Shown: piece after piece, positions 36,606-46,100 of the stretch
Layout: every line of letters begins with the position of its first letter
How positions within the stretch are numbered: position 1 is the first letter of the stretch
Assembly: GCA_020632695.1 (NCBI GenBank)
Contig: JACKFB010000001.1
Coordinates: forward strand, 186,001-250,000
Direction of reading: 5' to 3'
DNA: 64,000 bases
DNA from: Deltaproteobacteria bacterium
GTDB taxonomy: Bacteria; Myxococcota_A; UBA9042; PHBI01; JACKFB01
Made by a program: the position numbers and the translations under genes
Notes under the pieces: model-generated
Seen by the model: the letters and a program-made list of their open reading frames with translations, nothing else
Database searches by the model: none
Told to the model about the DNA's origin: nothing

Positions 36606-37613
36606 TCAGCCGCAGAGATCCATCACGAGGCGCTCCATGACCAGGTCGTCCTCGAGGCCGCTCGACTTCAACCGCAGATCGGTGGCGTAGAGCGTGTCGT
36701 AGATGCGCCGGAGCGTGGTCGGGCGGAACTGCGCGGTCTGGGCCCACAGCTTCTTGGCGACGAACTCGTGGATGGAGAGCTGGCGCTGCACCGAGGCCAG
36801 GTCCAGGCCCTCGTCGCGCGCCTCGCGCACCTGCCACAGCAGCCGGAAGTGCCGGATCAGCATGGCGAGGATGCGCAGCGCCGGCTCGCGCTGCGACAGC
36901 ATGGCGTGCAGGTGCTCGAGCGCCGGGACCAGCCGCCGCTCGCCCACGGCGTCGGCCAGCTCGAACACGGTGTGGGCGCGCGTCGACACCAGCAGCGCCT
37001 CCACCGCGGCGCTGGTCACCGGCTGACCGGGGCCCACGTACAGGCTGAGCTGCTCGACGACCATGCGCAGCTCGAGCAGGCCCGTGCCGGTGAGGTCGCC
37101 GATGAGGCGCGCGGTGGCGTCGTCGATGGGGTGACCCAGGCGCCTCGCCTCGCCGGCGATCCAGGGCGGCGTCTGCCACGGCTTCAGCGGCTCGAAGCTC
37201 AGCACGGCCCCGGACTTCTTGATGCGCCGTACCAGCGAGGTGGTGCCGGTCAGCTTGGAGGCCACCAGGATGAGCGTGGTCTGCGGATCGGGGGCCTGGG
37301 CGTAGTCGGCGAGGGCGTCGCGATCGGTGGTGCGCTTGTCCAGCACGTCGGCGCCGCGCACCAGGACCGCCTGCTTCTGTGCGAAGAGCCCCAGCGAGCG
37401 GCAGGCCCCGAGCACGTCCTTCGCGCCGCGCCCGGACTCGGCCAGGTCGACCCGGGTGATGGCCATGGTGTCGTCGGGGTCGCCGACGGCGGCGCGCAGG
37501 ATCTCGCGCACCGCGGCGTCCACCCAGAGCCGCTCGGGACCCTGCACCAGATAGAGCGGCTTGGGCCCGTGGGCGCTCAGCTCGCGCGCCAGATCGGCGA
37601 TGGGGTCGGCCAT
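36606..37613 (-). CDS. holA: DNA polymerase III subunit delta
   Basis: A 335-residue clamp-loader delta subunit. The N-terminal AAA+-like fold opens with K-P-L-Y-L-V-Q-G-P-E-R-L (no functional Walker A, as expected for delta), with V-L-V-R-G-A-D near 85 and L-I-L-V-A-S-K-L-T near 115; the central lid (about 155-215) and helical C-terminal collar (L-R-I-L-A-M-L-I-R-H-F-R-L-L near 260) match HolA. Delta opens the beta sliding clamp during loading. Stand-alone here. Confidence 0.9.
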   Translation of the reverse strand: MADPIADLARELSAHGPKPLYLVQGPERLWVDAAVREILRAAVGDPDDTMAITRVDLAESGRGAKDVLGACRSLGLFAQKQAVLVRGADVLDKRTTDRDALADYAQAPDPQTTLILVASKLTGTTSLVRRIKKSGAVLSFEPLKPWQTPPWIAGEARRLGHPIDDATARLIGDLTGTGLLELRMVVEQLSLYVGPGQPVTSAAVEALLVSTRAHTVFELADAVGERRLVPALEHLHAMLSQREPALRILAMLIRHFRLLWQVREARDEGLDLASVQRQLSIHEFVAKKLWAQTAQFRPTTLRRIYDTLYATDLRLKSSGLEDDLVMERLVMDLCG

Positions 37614-37715
37614 GGGCGCAGCATGGGGCGGGGGCGCAGCGGCGGTCAACCGGGGCGTTGTGCCGAGCGCGGGTTCGGGATAAGCCCCAAGCGCGAGACC
37701 CGAGGAGGCGGCGCG

Positions 37716-38795
37716 ATGGCGGAGGTACGGGCAGCGGCGTTGGAGAAGCGGTCGGACGCGCTGTGGGGGCGGTATCGCTTCCGGTTCGCCGAGAAGCCGC
37801 GGGCGACGCGCGATCTGGCGGAGATCGACCGCATCCTGGCCGAGGCGCGGGCGCTGGTCGAGGAGGCCAAGGCGCTGCCGGACGGCGGCCAGGCGCTGCT
37901 GCCGGTGCTCGAGGAGCGCGCGAAGCACTACGCCATGGAGCGGGACGCCATCCGGGAGGCGCGGGCGGCGGGCCCCGTCCAGCTCGAGGCGGCGGTGCTC
38001 GGGACGCGGGCCAACTTCCTCATCGCCCGGTACCACCGGCACTTCGCCGGCCACGAGCGGCGCACCCGCGACCTGGGGCTGCTCGACGAGCTGATCGACG
38101 AGGCCGAGGGCCTGCAGCGCGGGATGGCGCGGCTGGTGGCGCGCGCGAACCTGGACGACCTCCGCAAGGACCTGGAGATCGTCAGCGAGAACCTGGCCAT
38201 CTACCGCAACGAGCGGGAGGCCGTGGCGGAGGCACAGGCCGCGGGCACGCCCCAGGACCGCGCCGGGCTGCTGGCGACGCTGGCCAACCAGCAGTTCGCC
38301 ATCTACCAGGCGCGCTTCGCCGGGCGCTCGCGGCTGACGCGACGTGCCGGGCTGCTGGAGCGCATGCTCGGCGAGCTGGGGCGCATCGGCGGTGAGATGG
38401 AGGCGCTGCGCGCTGGGGGGCTGGCCGACCCCGGGCACGCACGCAACATCGGCATCGTCGCCGAGCGGCGGGCCGCCTGGCGGGCCGAGCTGGCCGCCAT
38501 CGAGCAGGCGCAGGCGGAGGCGTCGGCCCCGACGCGCATGGACGCGCTGGGCGCCGAGGGCAATCGCCTCATGGCGGCCTACGACGCGGACTTCGCCGGG
38601 CAGGACCGGGCGACCCGGGACCCGGAGGCGATGTCGGCGCTGGCCGATGAGCTGGGCGACGTGGAGGCCGAGCTGACGGCGCTGGCCACGCGCTTCGACC
38701 TGGACCCGCAGGACGGGCCGCTGGGGCTGGTGCGCGACGCGCTGCACATGTTCGAGCGCGAGGTGAACCACATCCGCGAGGCGCGCCTGAACTGA
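37716..38795 (+). CDS. helical protein with four internal repeats, uncharacterised
   Basis: A 359-residue, all-helical, highly charged protein of four tandem units of about 86-92 residues. Each unit has the pattern A-N-x-x-x-x-x-Y-x-x-x-F-A-G-x-x-R-x-T-R-D: the F-A core falls at Phe24, Phe110, Phe201 and Phe293. Each unit then has a long helix ending in E-R-E-A-V/I-R-E-A-x-A-A-G. No signal peptide, membrane helix or cysteine. GAGGAGG precedes the ATG. Divergent from holA. No family recognised; it could be a scaffold or filament-forming coiled-coil protein. Confidence 0.82.
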   Translation: MAEVRAAALEKRSDALWGRYRFRFAEKPRATRDLAEIDRILAEARALVEEAKALPDGGQALLPVLEERAKHYAMERDAIREARAAGPVQLEAAVLGTRANFLIARYHRHFAGHERRTRDLGLLDELIDEAEGLQRGMARLVARANLDDLRKDLEIVSENLAIYRNEREAVAEAQAAGTPQDRAGLLATLANQQFAIYQARFAGRSRLTRRAGLLERMLGELGRIGGEMEALRAGGLADPGHARNIGIVAERRAAWRAELAAIEQAQAEASAPTRMDALGAEGNRLMAAYDADFAGQDRATRDPEAMSALADELGDVEAELTALATRFDLDPQDGPLGLVRDALHMFEREVNHIREARLN

Positions 38796-38955
38796 GCTGC
38801 GCGGGCCGGCCGGCGCCGGGCCGAGCGGATCGCCGGCGACCTGCTCGCGGGACCCGGAGCCCGGAGAGCGCTGGTCGGCAGCCCGGAGACCGACGCGCCG
38901 GGCCTCCGGGGATGCAGGAGCCGGCCGCACGACGGGCCCAAGCCCGGGCACTTCC

Positions 38956-39996
38956 TCAGAAAGCGCGCAGGAAGATGTTTTCCGGCAGGCCGGCGCGGAT
39001 CCAGAGCGCGGTCCCGACGAGGAAGACCACGAGCAGGGCGGAGCCCAGATGGGTCGCCAGGATGCAATCGCCAGTGGTGGGGCCGCGGCGGATGCGCGGG
39101 TGGATGAAGGCGAGCTGGACTGCCGGCGCGGCCAGCATCAGGCCCTCACGGAGTCCCACGAGGCCGGCGAGCAGGGCGGCGGTCAGCACGGCCGCCGAGC
39201 CCAGCAGCAGCCCGTGGATGATCTGCTCGGCGCGGCGCGGGCCGTGCACGACGGGGTAGGTGGGCACCCCGGCGAGGCGGTCGCCTTCCAGGTCGCGCAG
39301 GTCGTAGAAGATCTCGTAGGTCAGCTCGAAGGGGACGAAGAAGGCGAGCAGCGCGGCGACGCTGAGCCAGCCGCCGGGAAGCGCCGGCGCGGCCGCGGTG
39401 GCGACCAGCGGGTAGGCCACGCCGGTGAGGCAGAAGAGCGCGGCCGACATGAAGTTCTTGAGGAAGTAGAGATCCTTGAAGCGGCGGAGGCCGCGCAGGG
39501 TGGGCACCAGCGGGATGCTGTAGGCGGCGCCGATGAGCTGGACCACCAGCCGCCATGGCGTGAGCGAGGGCACCAGCGCGTGGGAGAGGGCGAAGGAGCC
39601 GACCTCGACGACGAGCCAGGTGACGATGAAGGCGCGCCGGTGGCGGGCGACCCGCTCGGTGCCCCGGATGCCGTTGGCGAGGTCCTCGGTGAGGTCGGTG
39701 ATGCGGTTGAGCAGGTTGATGAGCAACCAGTCCACGCCGCCCAGCAGCGCCACGCCCCACACGTAGCGGCCGGTGAGGAGGTAGCCGAAGACCACGCAGG
39801 CCACCACGCCGATGAGCACGATGTGCAATCGGAGGATCGAGGCCAGCTCGCCGAGGGGACCGTACGCGGTCGAGGGCACCGGGGGCGCCTGGGGCAGCGC
39901 CGCCTGCATGCCCGCCGCGGGCGCGGCAGCCGGCGGGCCTCCGCGGTCGGGTGGGCAGGGAGGGGGCCGCTCGGCGCTCGGTGGGTTCGTCTGCAC
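38956..39996 (-). CDS. UbiA family prenyltransferase-like membrane protein
   Basis: A 346-residue protein from a GTG (an ATG 29 codons in is an alternative). After a Pro/Ala-rich N terminus come about eight membrane helices and both Asp-rich motifs of UbiA enzymes: N97-R-I-T-D-L-T-E-D105 (NxxxDxxxD) and Y-D-L-R-D-L-E-G-D near 231-239. Such enzymes join a prenyl diphosphate to an aromatic or lipid acceptor. The protein could make quinone, heme O-like or lipid products; the second motif matches the wider UbiA superfamily. It begins 14 bases after the FHA gene stop, so may share its transcript. Confidence 0.85.
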   Translation of the reverse strand: MQTNPPSAERPPPCPPDRGGPPAAAPAAGMQAALPQAPPVPSTAYGPLGELASILRLHIVLIGVVACVVFGYLLTGRYVWGVALLGGVDWLLINLLNRITDLTEDLANGIRGTERVARHRRAFIVTWLVVEVGSFALSHALVPSLTPWRLVVQLIGAAYSIPLVPTLRGLRRFKDLYFLKNFMSAALFCLTGVAYPLVATAAAPALPGGWLSVAALLAFFVPFELTYEIFYDLRDLEGDRLAGVPTYPVVHGPRRAEQIIHGLLLGSAAVLTAALLAGLVGLREGLMLAAPAVQLAFIHPRIRRGPTTGDCILATHLGSALLVVFLVGTALWIRAGLPENIFLRAF

Positions 39997-40009
39997 GTGG
40001 TCCGACGCG

Positions 40010-42175
40010 TCAGACCCGCAGCTCGGCCGCGATCGCGCGTAACAGCTCGCTCGCCTCGCGGTAGGGCTCCGAGCGGCTCAGCGCCCGCCGGCCCAGCAGC
40101 ACGGTCGCCTGGGTGTCGTCCTGGAAGGCGGTCACCTCGATGACCGACTCGTCGCGCTCGGGCGGCTTGCCCCCCGTCTCGGGGAAGCCCGAGCGGGAGA
40201 GCGCCGAGAACAGCGCGTCCAGCACGCCGCTGCGGATCGAGCCGGTGCGCGTGGTGCGCTCCTCGCCCAGGTCCAACTCGAGCTGGGCCTCGCCGTCCGC
40301 CCACACCGTCAGCTCCTGGCGCTCCGGCTCGTCGGTGTCGTCATCGGGCCACACGTCCACGCCGTAGACCACGCACAGCCCCGGGTCCCGCCCGCGGAAG
40401 CGCCGCAGCCAGAGCTCGACGTCCTCGCCGCCGCCGCTGGCGCCACGCCCGCTGCTGTCGCAGCCACGCACCACGTGTAGCCGCAGCGCCCCGCACTCGA
40501 TGACGTCGCCGTTGCGCAGCACGTGCTCGTCCACGCGCTTGCCGTTGACCAGCGTGCCCCGCTCGGTCTGGAGATCGGTCGCGATGAGCACGCCCTCCTC
40601 CCAGGTGATCTCGCAGTGGTCCGGCTCCAGCTGGCGGCCGGCCACCGAGATCTCGCAGGCAGCGTCGTCGCCCACCGCCAGCACGCGGAAGGTCTCGTCC
40701 ATCGTCTCGTGGCACACGCGCCCGTCGGCGTCGGTGAAGACCAGATGCCAGCTCGGCGGGCCCATCTCCTCCGCGTCGTTCCAGTCGTCGCCCCACCCGT
40801 CGTCGGCGGTGGCCACGCCGCCGGTCTGTGCGACGAAGCGGATCGGGTAGTGACCGCAACGCATGCGGTCGCCGCTCTTCACCACGTGGCGGCTGACCCG
40901 CTTGTCCTCGTAGAAGGTGCCATTGGTCGAGTCCAGGTCCTTCACGACCAGCTCGTTCCCGTCCCAGCGCACCGAGGCGTGCCGCCGCCCCACCGAGCGA
41001 TCCTCGAGCCGCACGTCGACGTCGGGGTTCCTGCCCAGGATCAGCTCCCGGCCGCGCGGGATGTCCACGCGCACCTCGCCGTGGCCGGCGTGCTCGTAGA
41101 TGAGCTGCCAGTTCGTCTGGGCCGGCCGCGCCGCCGGCGCCCCGCCCCCCGCCCCGGCCTCCGCCTCGATGCGGCAGAGCAGGTCCGCGCAGACGAAGTG
41201 ATCGCCGCCGCGCAGCGTCGCCGACTGGACCCGCGCGCCGTCGATGAGGGTGCCGCCGCTGCTGCCGAGGTCGCGCAGCTCCACCACGTCGCCCGACCAG
41301 CGCAGCTCGCAGTGCCGTCGGCTGATGCCCGGGTTCGGGACCTGGATGTCGACGCCGGCCGCGCGCCCCAACACCAGGGCCGTGTCGCGCAGCAGCGGGA
41401 CGCGACGTTCCGAGCCGGTCGTGTCCACGCAGATGAGCGTGAAGCCAGCCGGCGCCGCCGGCCGCGTGCCTTGGGTCCGCGCCGGATCGGGCGACGCCTC
41501 CTGCGCCGAGGCGCCACCGCCGCCCTCGCCGCGCGCGCGCCGCGGTGGCGGGTCGAAGTCGTCGTCCTCGGCCGCCGCACCCCGGCCGCGTCCGCGCGAC
41601 CGACCCAGGTCCTCGTCGGGAGGGCCGAATCCGTCGTCCACGGCCCCGAACCCGTCGTCAGCAGCCCCGAACCCGTCGTCCAGCAGGGGGACGCCGCCGC
41701 TGGGCGACGCCGAGAACCCGAACTCGTCCAGCGCCGCACCGCCCGGCGGTGCCTTGCTGAAGCCCCACTCGTCGACCTCGCCGGCGACCGGCCCGGGCGC
41801 GGGTTCGGCCGGCGCATCGTCAGGCCTCCGGCGCCGGCGCGGGACGTCCACGTCGTCTTCCGCTGGCGCGCGTCGCCGCTGCGGCGCCTCGTCATCGATC
41901 AGCCGCACCACCAGCGCCCCGCACCGGATCGCGTCGCCCGGCTGCAGCGTCTTCTGCTCGATGCGGGTCTCGTCCACCCAGGTGCCGCCGCTGCTCCCCA
42001 GGTCCTTGGCCTGCACGGTGCCGCCCGACCAGGTGAACTCGCAGTGCCGGCGGCTCACCGTCGGATCCTGGACGCGCATCTCGCATCCCTCGAGTCGCCC
42101 CAGGGTCACCCGCGGCTGCGAGGGGCCGAGCTCGACCCGGATCCGACCGTCTCCGCCATCACACTCGAGGTACAT
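40010..42175 (-). CDS. protein with four FHA domains
   Basis: A 721-residue cytoplasmic protein. FHA domains lie at about 8-95, 245-330, 350-430 and 465-560. The first three keep the phosphothreonine-binding pattern (L-G-R...S-R-R-H-C, L-G-R...S-R-R-H-C, L-G-R...G-R-R-H-A, each with S-S-G-G or S-T-N-G). The fourth is degenerate: A-V-G-D-D replaces L-G-R, and E-P-D-H-C replaces S-R-R-H. A Pro/Asp/Gly-rich spacer (100-235) with repeated D-D-G-F-G units separates domains one and two. The last 150 residues are an unrecognised domain. No Ser/Thr kinase is adjacent. Start at 42175 is chosen for its spacing from AAAGGCGG. Confidence 0.88.
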   Translation of the reverse strand: MYLECDGGDGRIRVELGPSQPRVTLGRLEGCEMRVQDPTVSRRHCEFTWSGGTVQAKDLGSSGGTWVDETRIEQKTLQPGDAIRCGALVVRLIDDEAPQRRRAPAEDDVDVPRRRRRPDDAPAEPAPGPVAGEVDEWGFSKAPPGGAALDEFGFSASPSGGVPLLDDGFGAADDGFGAVDDGFGPPDEDLGRSRGRGRGAAAEDDDFDPPPRRARGEGGGGASAQEASPDPARTQGTRPAAPAGFTLICVDTTGSERRVPLLRDTALVLGRAAGVDIQVPNPGISRRHCELRWSGDVVELRDLGSSGGTLIDGARVQSATLRGGDHFVCADLLCRIEAEAGAGGGAPAARPAQTNWQLIYEHAGHGEVRVDIPRGRELILGRNPDVDVRLEDRSVGRRHASVRWDGNELVVKDLDSTNGTFYEDKRVSRHVVKSGDRMRCGHYPIRFVAQTGGVATADDGWGDDWNDAEEMGPPSWHLVFTDADGRVCHETMDETFRVLAVGDDAACEISVAGRQLEPDHCEITWEEGVLIATDLQTERGTLVNGKRVDEHVLRNGDVIECGALRLHVVRGCDSSGRGASGGGEDVELWLRRFRGRDPGLCVVYGVDVWPDDDTDEPERQELTVWADGEAQLELDLGEERTTRTGSIRSGVLDALFSALSRSGFPETGGKPPERDESVIEVTAFQDDTQATVLLGRRALSRSEPYREASELLRAIAAELRV

Positions 42176-42328
42176 CGCAGCCATCCGCCTTTGAGGGCTC
42201 GCACCGCCCCGGGGTCGAAGCATGGGATGGCCGACCGGCGTCGTCAACGATGGTCTCGGCCCGCGCTGAGCCCTTGACGGGAGCGCACGAAACAGGCCAC
42301 TTGGAGGCCACCACGAGCGAGCGGGTCC

Positions 42329-42886
42329 ATGACGAACGACGACTGGCGCGAGCTGTTGCGCTTGTGCGCAGGGGGTCTCCCTGACGCTTTGCCGGCGGCG
42401 GGCGAGCTCGCCCACAACGCGGCGATAGGGGACGCGAGCGTGCCGCGCGTCCCCGCGGGCCGGCCCTGCGCGCAGGCGCCCGTCTTCGCGGGACCCGAGG
42501 GGACCGTGCTGCTGACCCGCTACGCCGACGGCCGTGAGACGGCGCCGATCGAGCTGACGGCCGGCCGCGCGCTGCACTGCATCATCTCGGGCGAGCTGCA
42601 CGAGCTGACCTGGCGAGGACACGAGGGGAGGCTCGTCCAGACGGGCATACGCCGCGTGAAGGGCCCCGACGTGCTGCTGGCGAGGCCCCCCTGGATCCAG
42701 AGCCTGGTGGCGCCCGGGGGCGCGCTGGTGCTGAGCCTGCTCACCGTCGAGGTCGACGGCATGCGCGTCTACGACCCCGAGAGCGGCGCCAGCGTCGTGC
42801 TGCCCTTGGGGCACGGCCCCTGGCTGCCAGCGGATCCGACGATCGGTCGCGATCGCCGCGAGACGCTGGGCCACTCCCAGGGCTGA
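42329..42886 (+). CDS. hypothetical protein
   Basis: A 185-residue soluble protein, beta-rich in its middle (about 55-160), with I-E-L-T-A-G-R-A-L-H-C-I-I-S-G-E-L-H-E-L, which could be a cupin-like strand pair, but the metal-binding histidine set is not clear. No signal peptide. Divergent from the FHA gene. Function unknown. Confidence 0.65.
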   Translation: MTNDDWRELLRLCAGGLPDALPAAGELAHNAAIGDASVPRVPAGRPCAQAPVFAGPEGTVLLTRYADGRETAPIELTAGRALHCIISGELHELTWRGHEGRLVQTGIRRVKGPDVLLARPPWIQSLVAPGGALVLSLLTVEVDGMRVYDPESGASVVLPLGHGPWLPADPTIGRDRRETLGHSQG

Positions 42887-42943
42887 GCCGGCGGACCCCG
42901 GGCGAGCGGAGCCACTCGGAGGGCTCCGATCCTCCGAGCATCA

Positions 42944-42973
42944 TTGAATGTGGGGCCCCTTTGCGGCTATCCT
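42944..42973 (+). promoter_or_regulatory. sigma70-like promoter ahead of the cysteine-rich protein gene
   Basis: TTGAAT at 42944-42949, an 18-base spacer and TATCCT at 42968-42973. It would start transcription near 42980 and give a leader of about 210 bases. The 305-base gap 42887-43191 has no convincing gene (a 65-codon plus-strand frame at 42948 lacks a ribosome binding site) and is less GC-rich than its surroundings, so the leader may hold regulation. Confidence 0.5.
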
Positions 42974-43191
42974 GTACGCGCGCGGCCCCCTCGATGTCGT
43001 CCGCCACGCCCTCGGGCTCATGGCGGAATGTGTGGAGAAATTCACCACTCCTGACATGGCGATCCCACGCGGCGCGAGATGGGGCACCGACAAACCCTTG
43101 CCAGCACGGCGCGAGAAAGTTCGACGAAGCTGGCACGAATCATGAACAGACACAGTGAAGCCTGGCGGCACGTGACTCGGGAGGAATGAAG

Positions 43192-46100
43192 ATGCGTTCG
43201 CGGACACGATGGATGAGCCCTTGGCTCCCTGGCCTCGCGCTGGCAGCGGTGGTCAGCATGGGTGCCGGATCCGACAACGGCTGCCTCGGCACGCCAGGCG
43301 AAGACGGTCCTGGCTTCGGCCAGGCCGGTGAGTGCGCCGTAGCGGCCGACTGCGAGCAGTTCCTGCCCGATGTCGACTGCGTCGGCGAATGGGCGTGTAC
43401 CAACACGGTGTGCGCGTTCGAGTGTGGGTCCACCAACGCATGCACCAGCGACGCCGACTGCGCCGGCGGTGCCTGCGTCGACGGCGTCTGCGAGAGCGTG
43501 GTGCCGCCGCAGTGTACCGACGACGCTGCCTGTCCCCCCGACTCGGTCTGCGACAACGGCGTCTGCGTCGGCGTCGGACCCCCGGGGTGCCTCACCGACC
43601 AGGATTGCCCGGTCGGTCTGATGTGTCAGGCCAGCCAGTGCGTGCCGGTGACCAAGCCGCCGACCTGCGCGTCGGACGCGGACTGCGGCCCGGGCGACCA
43701 CTGCATCGCCGGCGTGTGCATCGGCGTGAAGCCGCCGATCCAGTGCAACAGCGACGCGGACTGCGGACCCGACGCCACCTGCGAGTGCACGCCCGACCCC
43801 AACTGCCCGGTCTGCGACGTGTGCCTGTTCCAGTGCGTGCCCAAGGTGCCCACTGGCTGCATCGAGACGGGCTGCTCCGGCGAGATCTGCGCCGGCGAGA
43901 CCATGTTCACTCCCTGCGTGTACGAGCCCTGGTTCGAGTGCCTCGAGCTCACCAAGTGCGGTCAGTTCGCCCCCGACGGGAGCTGCGGCTGGCAGAAGAA
44001 CGCGGCCTTCGAGCAGTGCCTGAAGGACCACGCCGGCCCCAAGGACTCCTGCACCACCGACTCGGACTGCGGCCCGGGCCAGTTCTGCTCGCCCGGTCTG
44101 TGCCCGGGCGCGCCCTGCACCCCCGACTACTGCCCGCCCTGCTACGGCACCTGCGAGGACATCGAACCGAACGGCATGTGCTATGGCAGCGAGACCTGCG
44201 ACGCCGGCTTCCACTGCAGCGTCGAGGACGGCGACTGCCTGCCGCCTCCGGGCTGCGGTCCCGGCGCTCCGTGCCCGGCCGTGTGCGCCGGCTACTGCGT
44301 GCCCGATGAGCCGCTGCCCTGCAGCAGCGACGCGGACTGCGCGCCGAACGAGTACTGCGGTTGCTCGTGGGACACGTTCGCCGCTGGCGACGCCGAGGCG
44401 CCCGGCGCGGCGCCGCCCTGCCAGCCCCAATGCCTGCCCAAGGAAGAGCCGCCGCTGAGCTGCCAGAGCGACGCCGACTGCGCTCCGAATGAGTACTGCG
44501 GTTGCTCGTGGGGCGGCCCTGCGCCCGACGGATCCGGAGGCGCCCCGGCCATCCCCTGCCTGCTGGAGTGCCTGCCGAAGGAGGAGCCGCCGCCGAACTG
44601 TCAGAGCGACGCCGACTGCGGTCCGAATGAGTACTGCGGTTGTTCGTGGGAGGCCTTCGCTCCCGACGGATCCCAGGGCGACGCGGCCTTCCCCTGCGTG
44701 CTGGAGTGCCTGCCGAAGGAGCAGCCTCCGATCCCCTGCGAGGCGGACTCCGATTGCGCCGCCGGCCAGGTCTGCCAGGTCGAGTGCCCCCCCTGCGCGT
44801 GCCCGACGCCGTCGGGTGATCCCGCCGACCCGGCCTTCGCGCCCCCCTGCCAGTGCGAGCCCTGCGGCGGAGTGTGCGTGGACGCGCCCCCGGAGCAGTG
44901 CAGCTCGGACGCCGACTGCGGCAAGGGCGAGTTCTGCGGCTGTGGCCCCTTCCCGGGGATGCCCAACGCCCTCATCGCCTGCTGGATGCAGTGCATGCCC
45001 ATCGAGGAGCCGCCGCCGGAGTGCCAGTCCGACGCCGAGTGCGGACCGGGCCAGACGTGCGACGTCGTGTGCCCCGATTGCGCCTGCCCCATCGACCCCA
45101 CCGACCCGGCCGGCGTGCCGGCGCCCTGTGACTGCGGGCCGTGCTACGGCACCTGCGTCGACCTCCCGCCCCAGCCCTGCGGCTCGGACGTCGAGTGCCC
45201 CGCTGGTGAGATCTGCGGCTGCGGTCCCTGGACCGGCGTGGATCCGGCCGGCAAGATCGCCTGCTTCCCGCAGTGCATCCCCGACCCCACCCCGTCCACC
45301 TGCCTCGAGGACGCCCAGTGCGGCGCCGGGCAGTTCTGCAACACCGACCTGTGCCTGCCGCCGCCCGGCTGCGTCCCGGGCGAGGCGTGCGACGCCGTCT
45401 GCTACGGGCAGTGCGAGGACGTGAAGCCCTCGAGCTGTCAGGCCGACGCCGACTGCCCCAAGGGTTTCGCCTGCCAGTGTGCCGGCGGGCCCTTCCCGGC
45501 CAACGCCCTGGTGGCCTGCCTGCTGCAGTGCGTGCCCGTGGAGCCCACGACGGGCGAGTGCATCTCCGATACCGAGTGCGGACCGGGAGCGCACTGCAAC
45601 ACGACCGACTACTGCCTGAATCCGCCCTGGTGCAAGCCCGGGACTCCCTGCCCGCCGGTCTGCTATGGCCTCTGTGAGCAGGGCATCCCCGCAGGTGCCT
45701 GTTCGGACACCGTGCCATGCCCGGACGGACAGACCTGCGTCATCGAGGCGTGCGACGGGTGCACCTGCGTGCCCGGCCAGGACTGCTCCTGCGCCGACAG
45801 CATGCAGTGCTACGGCAAGTGCAGCGAGAAGCCGCCGGCCTACGACTGCAGCTCCGATGCGGACTGCAAGGACGGCTACTACTGCTCGCTCGAGGTCTGC
45901 TCGTCCTGCGTCTGCGCCGACGGCAACCCGGACTGCCCCTGCCCGGGCGAGCCGATCTGCCAGGGCAAGTGCACCGAAGAGACGCCGCAGCCGGTGTACT
46001 GCTCGGACTCCTCCGAGTGCCCCGCGGGTCAGGTGTGCGACATGGCGATGTTCGCGGCGCCTGCCATCCCGTGCACGCCGGAGTCCTGCGGTGATCCCCT

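Noticed and set aside
42948..43145. A 65-codon plus-strand frame before the cysteine-rich gene
   Set aside because: No ribosome binding site, no recognised features, and it overlaps the likely promoter and leader.
43131..43148. A sigma54-like TGGCAC box before the cysteine-rich gene
   Set aside because: TGGCAC is present but the second half at the required distance reads ATGA instead of TTGC, so it does not fit.
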